From NCBI RefSeq assembly GCF_000220705.2, contig NZ_CP023202.1, forward strand, positions 6,044,501 through 6,108,500: a stretch of DNA of 64,000 nucleotides. Reading direction: 5' to 3'. The notes beneath the pieces are model-generated. The model was not told the origin of the DNA. It did not search any database and saw only the letters and a program-made list of their open reading frames with translations. Numbering within the stretch: position 1 is the stretch's first letter; each line of letters starts with the position of its first letter. The position numbers were made by a program, and so were the translations under genes. Source of the stretch: Streptomyces xinghaiensis S187. Lineage in GTDB: Bacteria; Actinomycetota; Actinomycetes; Streptomycetales; Streptomycetaceae. This document shows, piece after piece, positions 52,969-61,237 of this stretch.

Positions 52969-53676
52969 GTGCGGCCCGTGGACCTGGCGCGTCGCCATGG
53001 CCTCTCCCCGCAGACGGTCCGCAACTACGAGGACGCCGGCATCATCCCGCCGGCCCACCGCAGCCGGACCGGCTACCGGGACTACACCGCCACTCATGCC
53101 GCCGGCCTCGCGGCCTACCTGGCGCTCGTCCCCGCCTTCGGTTACTCGACGAGCCGACGCATCATGCATGCCGCCACCGGCGGCCGGCTCGACGAAGCAC
53201 TGGAGTACGTCGACGACGGGCACGCGCTCCTGGCCCGCGACCGCGGCACGCTGCGAACCGTCGAAGCGGCGCTCGCTCATCTCGGAGCCGCCGCCCCGGA
53301 TGCGGCCGGCACCCGGGCGCCGTACAGCATCGGTGAACTCGCCCGCCACCTCGCGCTCAACCCGGCCACCCTGCGCACCTGGGAACGCGCTGGAGTCCTC
53401 ACCCCACGACGTGACCCGCGCGGGCACCGCCAGTACCTCGCGCAGGACGTGCGCGACGCCGAACTGGCGCACCTGCTGCGCCGGGGAGGCCGGCCCCTGG
53501 GCGCCATCGCCACCGTCCTCGGAGAACTCCGCGACGCCGGCAGCCTCGAAGCGCTGGCGAGCACCCTGGAAGGGTGGCGGCGCGACCTCACGTCCCGCGG
53601 AAGGGCCCAGCTGTACGCCGCCGGTCAGCTCTCCGCCTACCTCGACGCCTTGGACCGGTCCGTGAGAACCGGCTGA
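52969..53676 (+). CDS. TioE-like regulator with two MerR-type DNA-binding domains
   Basis: The 235-residue protein has two MerR-like helix-turn-helix units. Unit 1 is at residues 1-70 (VDLARRHGLSPQTVRNYEDAGIIPPAHRSR) and unit 2 at about 120-180 (YSIGELARHLALNPATLRTWERAGVLTPRRD). This arrangement occurs in TioE-family proteins named after the thiocoraline cluster. GTG at 52969 was chosen for GGAGG at 52960-52964. An in-frame ATG at 52858 or 52879 would overlap the divergent gene. It probably controls the adjacent immunity-like pair. Confidence 0.82.
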   Translation: MRPVDLARRHGLSPQTVRNYEDAGIIPPAHRSRTGYRDYTATHAAGLAAYLALVPAFGYSTSRRIMHAATGGRLDEALEYVDDGHALLARDRGTLRTVEAALAHLGAAAPDAAGTRAPYSIGELARHLALNPATLRTWERAGVLTPRRDPRGHRQYLAQDVRDAELAHLLRRGGRPLGAIATVLGELRDAGSLEALASTLEGWRRDLTSRGRAQLYAAGQLSAYLDALDRSVRTG

Positions 53677-54078
53677 GCACCACAGCACGAAGCCCCTGAC
53701 AGCAGTTGACAGCAGTGCAGGTGGACGCTGGGCGACAGCCGGCGGGCGGGCGGGCCACGGTGCTTTTGCGGGCCGCGAGGCGGGGTGTATTCACGGCCGG
53801 CCGGCGGGCGGGCGCGATCCGCACCTGGCAGGGCCTGACCGGGTACGGCTCCGCCTCGGAGCAGGCCGGGGCCGGACTACGGGTGGGTCATCGCTCGGGC
53901 CGGGGGCGGGACGGAGACGTTCGTCACCGGCTGGGCGCCGGGGCGTGGCGCGGCGCGGAAAACTCGGCTGTGGGCGGGACCGGCCCGACCATATCCTCCC
54001 GCGGGGGGCCGACTTGGCGCCCTGCCGACTGCCGACTGCCGACAGCCGGCACCCGACGGACCGAGGACGCGTGGCACC
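53677..54078. other. Non-coding region holding repeat copy B
   Basis: This region of 402 bases contains no supported gene. It has a short ttgacagcag repeat at 53697-53716 and repeat copy B (53808-53903). The sequence near 54020-54050 has tandem GCCGACTGCC units. The promoter of the VOC gene is expected here but not resolved. Confidence 0.45.
53808..53903 (+). repeat. Degenerate direct repeat, copy B
   Basis: It matches copy A (51591-51688) in the same orientation over about 97 bases with scattered mismatches and a two-base length difference. The two copies are 2.2 kb apart. Confidence 0.75.
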
Positions 54079-54810
54079 ATGAGTAGCCGACTCTTCGCAA
54101 TCACCTTCGACGCGCACGAGCCCGAACACCTGGCCCGCTTCTGGTCGGGCCTGCTGGGCCTGGAGCGAGCCGGCGACTCCTCCTCCACCTCCCACTCCTA
54201 CGACGGCGTCGCTGTGCCGTCCGCGAACGACGCCGGCTACCGCCTCGGCTTCCGTCCCTCCCCAACGCGCAAAGTCGCCCAGAACCGGCTGCACTTCGAC
54301 CTGAACACATCCTCCCCGGAGGAGCAGCGGGAGACCGTGGCCCGGGCGCTCGACCTGGGCGCGCACCACGCCGACATCGGCCAGGGGCCGGACATCCCCC
54401 ATGTGGTGCTGGCCGACCCCGAGGGCAACGAGTTCTGCGTCCTGGAGCCGGACAACAAGTTCCTCGCCGGATGCGGCGTCATCGGGGCGCTCGCCTGCGA
54501 CGGTTCGCAGGCCGTGGGCTACTTCTGGAGCGAGGCGCTGGGCTGGCCGCTGGTCTGGGACCAGGATGAGGAGACCGCCGTCCAGTCGCCGGACGGCGGC
54601 ACGAAGATCACATGGGGCGGCCCGCCCCGCATGCCGGACCCCGCCAAGGACCTGCACCTCGACCTCGCGCCGGACGGCGACCAGCGCGCGGAGGTCGAGC
54701 GGCTGCTCTCCCTCGGCGCGAAGCGCCTCGACCACGCCCCGAGCGGGGACGGCGCGGTGCTCCTGGCCGACCCGGACGGCAACGAGTTCCGCGTACTCCC
54801 GCACCGCTGA
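54079..54810 (+). CDS. Two-domain VOC (glyoxalase/bleomycin-resistance-like) protein
   Basis: The 243-residue protein is an internal duplication of a VOC unit. Repeat 1 is residues 5-125 (LHFDLN; VVLADPEGNEFCVLEP) and repeat 2 is about 135-243 (LHLDLAPDG; VLLADPDGNEFRVLPHR). The family (Glyoxalase_6 type) includes dioxygenases, isomerases and antibiotic-binding proteins. ATG at 54079 follows GAGGACG weakly. Its substrate is unknown. It sits to the right of repeat copy B. Confidence 0.9.
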   Translation: MSSRLFAITFDAHEPEHLARFWSGLLGLERAGDSSSTSHSYDGVAVPSANDAGYRLGFRPSPTRKVAQNRLHFDLNTSSPEEQRETVARALDLGAHHADIGQGPDIPHVVLADPEGNEFCVLEPDNKFLAGCGVIGALACDGSQAVGYFWSEALGWPLVWDQDEETAVQSPDGGTKITWGGPPRMPDPAKDLHLDLAPDGDQRAEVERLLSLGAKRLDHAPSGDGAVLLADPDGNEFRVLPHR

Positions 54811-54872
54811 GGCCGGTACGGCGCGGGCTGCGATGGGCGGTCGCTGCTGCGGGGAGCGCGGAAGAGGGCCGT

Positions 54873-56840
54873 ATGCCAAGCTCCGCTCTCGCTGTGCGCG
54901 CCACGCAACTACCCGCCCGCGCCCGTCGTCCTCTGGGCATGACGTCTGCAACGCCCGCCCCATCATCCACCACCCCGCCCGGCTGGCCGCACTGCGCACA
55001 CGGTGCCACCGCGGAGGACCCGGTCGGCTGCCGTGGCCGCCGCATCCCCGATCGCACCGCGTGCCTGGCCCACGCGGCCGAGCCTGACCGCGCCGCCTAC
55101 CTGACCGCCCTGGCTCCCGGCGCCGACGTCGACCACCGCGGCACCCCCTTCACCACGGAGCTGCTGGACCGGTTACTCGACGCGCTGCGGGACCCCGCCA
55201 CCGGGCACCCTCGCCTTGGCACTGCCCGGTTCGACGGAGCGGCCTTCACCAGCGAGGCCCGGTTCAGCAGGGCGGCTTTCACCGGTGATGCCTGGTTCGT
55301 CGGGACCTCATTCGTCGGCGTTGCTTCGTTCGGCGGGGCAACCTTCACCAGCGAGGCCCGGTTCGGCGGGGCATCCTTCACCCGCGGTGCCCGGTTCGTT
55401 GGGGCGTCCTTCGCCGGCGTCGCCCGGTTCGGCGGGGCGTCCTTCACCGGCGGCGCTACGTTTCTCGGGGGGTCCTTCGCCAGCGTCGCCTGGTTCGGCG
55501 GGGCGTCCTTCACCGGCGTCGTCCTGTTCGACGATGTGTCCTTCTCCGGCGTCGCCTGGTTCGACCGGGCGTCCTTCACCAGCGACGCCTCGTTCGACGC
55601 TGCGTCCTTCACCGGCACCGCTTGGTTCGGCGGTGCCTCCTTTACCCACGACGTCTCGTTCGATGCGGTGACCTTCATGCGCGATGCTCAGTTCCGCGCA
55701 GCCCGCTTCGAGGCGACGGCGCGGCTGGGCCCGCTGATATGCGGCGGCAGGGTGGTACTGGACCGTGCGGTGTTCGGAGAGCCGGTGACGGTGGAGGCCG
55801 CCGCCCATGCGGTGACCTGCGACCGCACCCGGTGGGCCTCGACGGCCACACTGTGGCTGCGCCATGCCGAGCTGGACCTGAGTGATGCGGTCCTGGAGTT
55901 CCCACTGACGGTTACGGCCCGCCGCACCCCCTTTCCCTCCTTGGTCGACCTGCTCCCGGAGACACCGCTGGCCGACCGCGATCCAGGCGTCCGGCTGATC
56001 TCCGTGGACGGGGTGGACGCCGCGCACCTGGTGCTGCACGACATCGACCTCAGCCTCTGCCGGTTCGCCGGGGCAATCCACCTCGACCAGCTCCGCGTGG
56101 ACGGCTGGTGCACCTTCGCCACCACCCCCAACGGCTTTCGGTGGCGCCGGTTCCTCCGCATGTGGTGGAGCACCCGGAGCACCCTGGCGGAGGAACACCA
56201 CTGGCGCTCCCAACGCTCGCACCGCGCAGCGGCCAGCGGCTGGACTGGCCTGCCTCACGAGGACGACACTCCCCCGCTGGAGCTGCCCGCGCTGCCCGCG
56301 CTGGCCGCGCTGTACCGCCAGCTCCGCAAGTCCCTGGAGGACGGCAAGAACGAGCCGGATGCCGCCGACTTCTACTACGGCGAGATGGAGATGCGCCGCC
56401 ACGCTGCCAAACGCTTCCGGGGCGAGCGGGCGCTGCTGACCCTGTACTGGGCGCTGTCGGGGTACGGGCTGCGCGTCGGCCGCGCCCTGGCCTGGCTGCT
56501 GGGCGCCATGACCGTCACCCTGCTCGCGCTGCTGCTGTGGGGCCTGCCGGTGGACGATCCGAAGCCGACCACCACCGGCCGCCAGGTCGCCGTGGGGCAG
56601 GAGGTCACCCTGACCACCGATACGCCCGACCCGGTCAATCCCACCGGTTCCTGTTCCGAGCGCGTCACCACAGAGCGGTTCGAGAAGGGGCTGCGCGTGG
56701 TGATCAACTCGGTGGTCTTCCGCTCCTCCGGCCAGGACCTCACCACCGTCGGTACCTACACCGAGATGTTTTCCCGCCTCGCCGAACCCGTCCTCCTCGG
56801 CCTGGCCGTCCTGGCCATCCGCAGCCGCGTCAAACGCTGA
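54873..56840 (+). CDS. Pentapeptide-repeat protein fused to a channel-like membrane domain
   Basis: The 655-residue protein has an N-terminal Cys/His/Pro region (WPHCAHGATAEDPVGC), about 25 pentapeptide-type units (about 118-290, FGGASFTG-like with Phe/Ala ladder), a linker, then a membrane part (about 540-655). The membrane part shows LLGAMTVTLLALLLWG and a pore-loop-like SSGQDLTTVGTYTEMF before a final helix, resembling two-helix ion channels. TTA at 55173-55175 (residue 101) suggests bldA control. Start 54873 has GAAGAGGG upstream; 54939 is an alternative. Confidence 0.78.
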   Translation: MPSSALAVRATQLPARARRPLGMTSATPAPSSTTPPGWPHCAHGATAEDPVGCRGRRIPDRTACLAHAAEPDRAAYLTALAPGADVDHRGTPFTTELLDRLLDALRDPATGHPRLGTARFDGAAFTSEARFSRAAFTGDAWFVGTSFVGVASFGGATFTSEARFGGASFTRGARFVGASFAGVARFGGASFTGGATFLGGSFASVAWFGGASFTGVVLFDDVSFSGVAWFDRASFTSDASFDAASFTGTAWFGGASFTHDVSFDAVTFMRDAQFRAARFEATARLGPLICGGRVVLDRAVFGEPVTVEAAAHAVTCDRTRWASTATLWLRHAELDLSDAVLEFPLTVTARRTPFPSLVDLLPETPLADRDPGVRLISVDGVDAAHLVLHDIDLSLCRFAGAIHLDQLRVDGWCTFATTPNGFRWRRFLRMWWSTRSTLAEEHHWRSQRSHRAAASGWTGLPHEDDTPPLELPALPALAALYRQLRKSLEDGKNEPDAADFYYGEMEMRRHAAKRFRGERALLTLYWALSGYGLRVGRALAWLLGAMTVTLLALLLWGLPVDDPKPTTTGRQVAVGQEVTLTTDTPDPVNPTGSCSERVTTERFEKGLRVVINSVVFRSSGQDLTTVGTYTEMFSRLAEPVLLGLAVLAIRSRVKR

Positions 56841-57007
56841 CCGTGCCGCCCTGCCCGGCAGCGGCCAGGGGCCAGGGGCGATCCGTCGTACCCGGCCGGG
56901 CCGGGGCCGCCCCAAGGACCGCTTCGGCGGATCCCGTTCATCAAGTCTCCTCGCAGCTCACCGCCCACAGCCTTCGAGTCGTACGCCGTGTCGCGGGTCG
57001 TCGGCGG

Positions 57008-57045
57008 TGCGCGCCCCGAAGGCGCGATGTCCTTCGGGGCGCGCA
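57008..57045. terminator. Bidirectional terminator between pentapeptide and SDR genes
   Basis: TGCGCGCCCCGAAGG (57008-57022) and CCTTCGGGGCGCGCA (57031-57045) form a perfect 15-bp stem with an 8-base loop between two convergent genes. Confidence 0.85.
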
Positions 57046-57055
57046 GGGGGTCGGT

Positions 57056-57805
57056 TCAGGCGTTGTAGCCGCCGTGGGCGTCCAGTACCGCGCCCGTGAC
57101 GTACGAAGCGGCGGGGCTCGCCAGGAAGGCGATCGCCGCGGCGATTTCGTCGGGGTGCCCCATGCGTTGCAGGGACAGCGAGCTGACCAGGGCATCGAGG
57201 GTCTCGGGGTCCGGCGGTTGCATGCCGCCCTCCATCAGTCCGGCCTCCACGACGTTGGCCGTGATGTTCCGGGGCCCGAGGTCCCGTGCGACGCCCATGG
57301 TGTACCTCTCGACCCCGGACTTGGTCGCCGAGTAGTCGGCAAGGCCGGGGGCGCCGACCCGGGAGCCCAGTCCGGAACTCACCGTGATGACGCGGCCGCC
57401 CGTGCGCAGCACTCGGGAGGCGGCCCGGATGACGGCGATCACGCCGAGGTAGTTGGTGGCGTGCATCCGGTCCAGGGCGGCGGTGTCGGCGTCAGGGGCG
57501 TCCACCGTGCCGGCCACGGAGATCGCCGCGTTGTTGACGAGGATGTCCAGGCCGCCGAAGTGCGCCACCACGTCGTCGATCAGCGCCGGCGCCCGGCTCG
57601 TATCCGCCTGGTCGGACCGGAAGGCGACGGCCTTGGCTCCCTTGCCGTGCACCTCGTCGACGACGGCCCGCGCCTGCTTCTCGGAGCTGACGTAGGTGAA
57701 GGCGACGTCGGCGCCCTGCTCGGCCAGCAGCCGTACGGTCGCGGCTCCCAGTCCGCGCGACCCCCCGGTGACCAGGGCGACCTTGCCCATGAGTGGCTTG
57801 CTCAT
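57056..57805 (-). CDS. Short-chain dehydrogenase/reductase (SDR)
   Basis: The 249-residue classical SDR reduces or oxidises an unknown carbonyl/alcohol with NAD(P). It has TGGSRGLG (13-20), NNA (91-93), catalytic Ser143/144, Tyr158 and Lys162 (YSATK). ATG at 57803-57805 was selected for GAGGTGAGAAGA upstream. It is divergent from an Rrf2-type regulator; the 129-base spacer has three identical-spacing palindromes, so it is probably repressed by that protein. Confidence 0.93.
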   Translation of the reverse strand: MSKPLMGKVALVTGGSRGLGAATVRLLAEQGADVAFTYVSSEKQARAVVDEVHGKGAKAVAFRSDQADTSRAPALIDDVVAHFGGLDILVNNAAISVAGTVDAPDADTAALDRMHATNYLGVIAVIRAASRVLRTGGRVITVSSGLGSRVGAPGLADYSATKSGVERYTMGVARDLGPRNITANVVEAGLMEGGMQPPDPETLDALVSSLSLQRMGHPDEIAAAIAFLASPAASYVTGAVLDAHGGYNA

Positions 57806-57837
57806 TCTTCTCACCTCGTTGATTGGCCCTTCCGGCT

Positions 57838-57919
57838 GTCGCAACATTAATTGTTACGACCGCCTGTTGCAACCTTTGCTGTTACGACTGTCGGCCGTCG
57901 TAACATGAAGCGTTGCGGC
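57838..57919. promoter_or_regulatory. Three tandem operators GTCGYAAC-N7-GTTRCGAC
   Basis: Copies at 57838-57860, 57866-57888 and 57897-57919 each have two 8-base arms separated by seven bases; the arms differ at only one or two positions. They fill the divergent SDR/Rrf2 spacer with starts 28 and 31 bases apart. Confidence 0.88.
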
Positions 57920-57934
57920 CGGGAGGAGGGGTTC

Positions 57935-58369
57935 ATGAGTGCCAACAGCAGGTTGACCATCGCCGCCCACGCGCTGGCCTGGATCGGTCTCTACCAGCGC
58001 CAGGGCCATGAGGTCGCCACCTCCGAGCAGATCGCGACCAGCGCGAACACCAACCCCGTGGTGATCAGGCGGCTGCTCGGCGAGCTGCGCAGGGCCGGGC
58101 TCGTGGAGTCCCGGCGGGGCGTGGGCGCGGGCTGGTCGCTGGCGCGCGAGCTGGAGTCGATGACCCTGCTCGACGTGTACGAGGCGGTGGAACCCGGCCC
58201 GCTGTTCGCCATGCACCGCACCACCCCGGACCAGGAATGCGTGGTGGGTCACGGCATCCAGCCGGCGATGCAGGGCATCTACGAGGGCATCGAGGAGACC
58301 CTGAGACGCGAGCTGGCCGGCGTCACGCTCGAGAACGTACTCCGGGACGTACTCGCGGCACCTCGCTAG
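57935..58369 (+). CDS. Rrf2-family transcriptional repressor
   Basis: The 144-residue protein has a winged helix-turn-helix (about 10-85; TSEQIATSANTNPVVIRRLLGELRRAGLVESRRG) of the Rrf2/YwnA family and a short C-terminal dimerisation helix. It lacks the three-cysteine Fe-S cluster of IscR/NsrR; a single Cys lies in DQECVVG, so it may respond to ligands or thiol modification instead. ATG at 57935 follows GGGAGGAGGG. It is divergent from the SDR gene, with three palindromes between them. Confidence 0.9.
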   Translation: MSANSRLTIAAHALAWIGLYQRQGHEVATSEQIATSANTNPVVIRRLLGELRRAGLVESRRGVGAGWSLARELESMTLLDVYEAVEPGPLFAMHRTTPDQECVVGHGIQPAMQGIYEGIEETLRRELAGVTLENVLRDVLAAPR

Positions 58370-58423
58370 CCTCCACGTCACGCCCTGGCATCACCCTCGA
58401 CGCGCTTGCCCGGCCCGGTGGCG

Positions 58424-59476
58424 TCACTCCTCCAGCGTGAGCACCACCTTGACGTCGTCCGGACGCTGCTCCAAGGCCTCGGCCGCCCGGTCGAGCGGCA
58501 CATGGCGGGTGATGAGCCGGTGCAGCCATTCCGGGTCGGCCCGGGCGAGGGCGTCGGCGGCCTGCCGGAAGTGCCGGCCATTGGCGTTGACGGAGCCCAC
58601 CACGACATCGTTCTCCAGCACGATCTCGCGGTTCACCGTGCCGGCGTCGACGGTCAGCCGGCGTCCGGCGGGTGACACACCGGTGAGGCACACCACGCCG
58701 TAGGGCGCGGTGCCGCGCATGGCGGCGAACACCACCTGTCCGGCGCCGGTGGCCTCCACGACGACGTCCGGACGCACGGCTGACAGCACGTCGTCCACCG
58801 CGCCGCTGTGGTAGGCGGCCCCCAGATCGCGGACCAGCGCGGGCTTCGGCCCGTCCGTCACCCGGTCGAGGACGTGGACCTCCAGCCCGCGCTGCTGTCC
58901 GAGCAGGGCGGCCAGCAGACCGATCGGGCCGGCGCCCGTCACCAGGACGCGCCGGGGCTCGAACCAGGCCCTGGCCCCCACGCGCTCGATCTGCTCCCAG
59001 GCCTTGGCGACGACACCGGCCGGTTCCAGCAGAACGCCCGCAAGGCCCAGATCCGCGTCGACCGCGACGGCGTAGTCCTCCTCCACACACCACAGCCCGG
59101 CGCCGTAGCCGTCCAGTTCCTTGATGCCGCGTTCCCGGTAGCGCCCGTTGCGGCACATGTCGAACTCGCCGTGCGCGCAAGCTCCGCACGGTTCCGGGTC
59201 GGGGCGGCGCACCACACCCGCGACCAGGTCGCCGGCGGCGAATGCGCTGCCGTCCGGTGCCTCCTCGACCCGGCCCAGTGATTCGTGGCCCAGCACCAGC
59301 CGGTCCCGGCCCGCGGGCGCCCGGCCGTACTCACCGGCGGCGATCTCGCGGTCCGTGCCGCACACCCCCACGGCGAGGCCGCGGACCAGGAGTTCACCCG
59401 GTGCCGGCTTCGGCTCCTCCACCTCCCGCACCTCGAGCGAACCGCTGTGACCCGGTCGGACCGTCAGTGCGCGCAC
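58424..59476 (-). CDS. Glucose 1-dehydrogenase-like MDR alcohol dehydrogenase
   Basis: The 350-residue medium-chain dehydrogenase resembles archaeal-type glucose 1-dehydrogenases. Catalytic zinc is expected at Cys39 and His64-Glu65. At the structural-zinc lobe, Cys97, Cys100 and Cys108 are present but the third ligand position (103) is Gly. The coenzyme fold has VLVTGAGPIGLLAALLG. The start is GTG at 59474-59476. A fused-looking C-terminus (QRPDDVKVVLTLEE) matches this subfamily. The substrate is probably a sugar, not proven. Confidence 0.85.
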   Translation of the reverse strand: MRALTVRPGHSGSLEVREVEEPKPAPGELLVRGLAVGVCGTDREIAAGEYGRAPAGRDRLVLGHESLGRVEEAPDGSAFAAGDLVAGVVRRPDPEPCGACAHGEFDMCRNGRYRERGIKELDGYGAGLWCVEEDYAVAVDADLGLAGVLLEPAGVVAKAWEQIERVGARAWFEPRRVLVTGAGPIGLLAALLGQQRGLEVHVLDRVTDGPKPALVRDLGAAYHSGAVDDVLSAVRPDVVVEATGAGQVVFAAMRGTAPYGVVCLTGVSPAGRRLTVDAGTVNREIVLENDVVVGSVNANGRHFRQAADALARADPEWLHRLITRHVPLDRAAEALEQRPDDVKVVLTLEE

Positions 59477-59762
59477 GCTGCTCTTCCTCTCCAGACTCTC
59501 CAGACCCGGTGTACGGCTTCCCGGACGGGTACCGCGGAGGGCGGCCGGTACACCTCATCCCCGCAGCGCGCCGGAGGCGACGGCACCGGGTGGGGAAGCG
59601 CGATATTCCGGGACGAGGCCGCGGGGAACCTGTGACAGCCGCCTGCGAGCGGGCACTCAGTGCGGCACACACAGGCCGTTGGCGGTCGGTCACGGCCCGG
59701 CCGTGGCACGTCGGCCGTGGCACGTCCCGCCGGCCGCCGGCCGTCGATCGGAAGGAGCTCCC

Positions 59763-60401
59763 GTGTACCGTCCCGGCGTCACCCGCCGCTTCCGCCCCGC
59801 GCCACTCGGTGCCGTCGTGCTGAGCGTGCTCGCCATGGCCACGGCCTGCGGCAACGACTCCGCACCACCGCCGTCTGGCCCCGGGTCCGCGCATCCGACG
59901 GGGGCCGCCTCCGACTCGCGGCCCGCCACCGGGCCGTCCCCGGCCGGTACCTCGGCCGAACCGTCCGTGCCCGGCACCACCCACGCCGGGACACCACGCT
60001 GCACGCGCGGCGACCTCGGTCTCTCCCTGGGGCGCGTTTCCCCGGGCGCCGGCAACCTGTATGCGCCACTGGTGTTCACCAACACCGGCTCCGGGGCCTG
60101 CACGCTCCGCGGTTTTCCGGGCGTGACGCTCCTCGACGGCACGGGAGACCGCATCGGGGCACCGGCGGAGCGGCAGGGAGAGACGTATCCGGCCGTCGTG
60201 CTGACGTCCGGCGACAGCGCGTACGCCGCACTGCACACCGTCAACGAAGGGGTGTCGGACGAGCCCTGCCGGGAGCCCGCGGACCGTGTCCAGGCCTATC
60301 CGCCCGGGTCGACCTGGGCGCTGCGTGCCGACGCCCGCGGATTCACCGTGTGCGGAGGCGTCTTCGAGGTGTCCGCCGTCCGGCCGGGCACCGGTCCCTG
60401 A
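59763..60401 (+). CDS. DUF4232 secreted lipoprotein
   Basis: The 212-residue protein has a signal peptide and lipobox LAMATAC (Cys29), a Pro/Ser/Thr-rich linker (about 32-75), then a DUF4232 domain (about 80-205; LYAPLVFTNTGSGACTLRGFPGV). DUF4232 proteins are extracytoplasmic, widespread in Streptomyces and uncharacterised. GTG at 59763 follows AAGGAG. The domain cysteines are paired as in the family. Confidence 0.9.
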   Translation: MYRPGVTRRFRPAPLGAVVLSVLAMATACGNDSAPPPSGPGSAHPTGAASDSRPATGPSPAGTSAEPSVPGTTHAGTPRCTRGDLGLSLGRVSPGAGNLYAPLVFTNTGSGACTLRGFPGVTLLDGTGDRIGAPAERQGETYPAVVLTSGDSAYAALHTVNEGVSDEPCREPADRVQAYPPGSTWALRADARGFTVCGGVFEVSAVRPGTGP

Positions 60402-60619
60402 AGCTGCCCGGCAGGCACCGGCACACCGATCGCCTCCGGCCCGGCGCGTCCCGGACCCCCGCTGTGCGGCATGCTGACCGGGCCGGCCTCGGTCCTCGCG
60501 GTGGGCCCGGTGCTCACCGGCCCCGGGCCGTTCCGGCGACGGCGGTGACTGACCCGCTGTCACCCGCCGTGGTTTCGTGCGTGAAGAGGAAACTCCTCCT
60601 CTGTAACGAGGCAGCGGTG

Positions 60620-61092
60620 TCAGGCGCGCGCACTTGGCCGGCCTCGCGGCCTCGCCCGTGTCCGTACCCCGCGCGCACACTCTGGTGGACGAGGTGTCAC
60701 CGCGATGGACGATGACGACTGCTGCCAGGCCGACGGCCAGGCCGAGAGCGGTCTGCGGACCGAATGGTTCGCCGAACGCGAGGGCTCCCCAGACTGCCGT
60801 GACCGGGGCCATGAGGAACATGGGTGTGTTGACCTTGGTGACTCCGGAGCGCCTCAGGGTGAGCCAGTACAGCCCGTATCCGCCGAAGGCCGACAGGGCT
60901 ACGAGCCAGGTGATCGCCGCCCAGAACGAGAGCTCGGCGGGTGGCTTCGCGGCTCCGGCGCTCACGCCAAGTGCCGTGAAGACGACGGCGCTGGTGGCGC
61001 AGTGGACGGTCAGCGACACTGCGGGCGCGACCCGTACGCGGGAGCGGCTTTCCCAGCAGGTCAGCGCGGAGGCCTACCAGGGCCTTCGGCAC
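60620..61092 (-). pseudogene. Decayed EamA/DMT transporter fragment
   Basis: Only about the C-terminal half of a drug/metabolite transporter remains. The clear part is from 61019 leftward: AELSFWAAITWLVALSAFGG, LTLRRSGVTKVNTPMFLMAP and LGLAVGLAAVVIVHRG, typical of EamA helices 6 to 10. The N-terminal helices are missing, a piece (ALVGLRADLLGKPLP) sits in another frame near 61092, and the natural stop is only reached by another frameshift (TGA at 60620-60622). Both the 5' and 3' parts are therefore broken. Confidence 0.75.
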
Positions 61093-61237
61093 GCTCCGTC
61101 AGTACCGCCGCGCGCGTACGGTCACTCGGGATGGACCGTGCGGACCGTGCGCTATTCCCCTCTTTCATGTCCGGCGTGATGAGGCATCGCCGGGACGCGG
61201 GCCTCGTGGGACCCACCGGCCGACGGGGCCGCCCCGC

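Noticed and set aside
52969..53676. TioE as evidence of a thiocoraline-like antibiotic cluster
   Set aside because: No NRPS, PKS or tailoring genes lie near; double-MerR proteins occur elsewhere.
55216..55680. Short tandem DNA repeats resembling a CRISPR or satellite
   Set aside because: The periodicity is explained by the pentapeptide repeats in the protein and there are no unique spacers.
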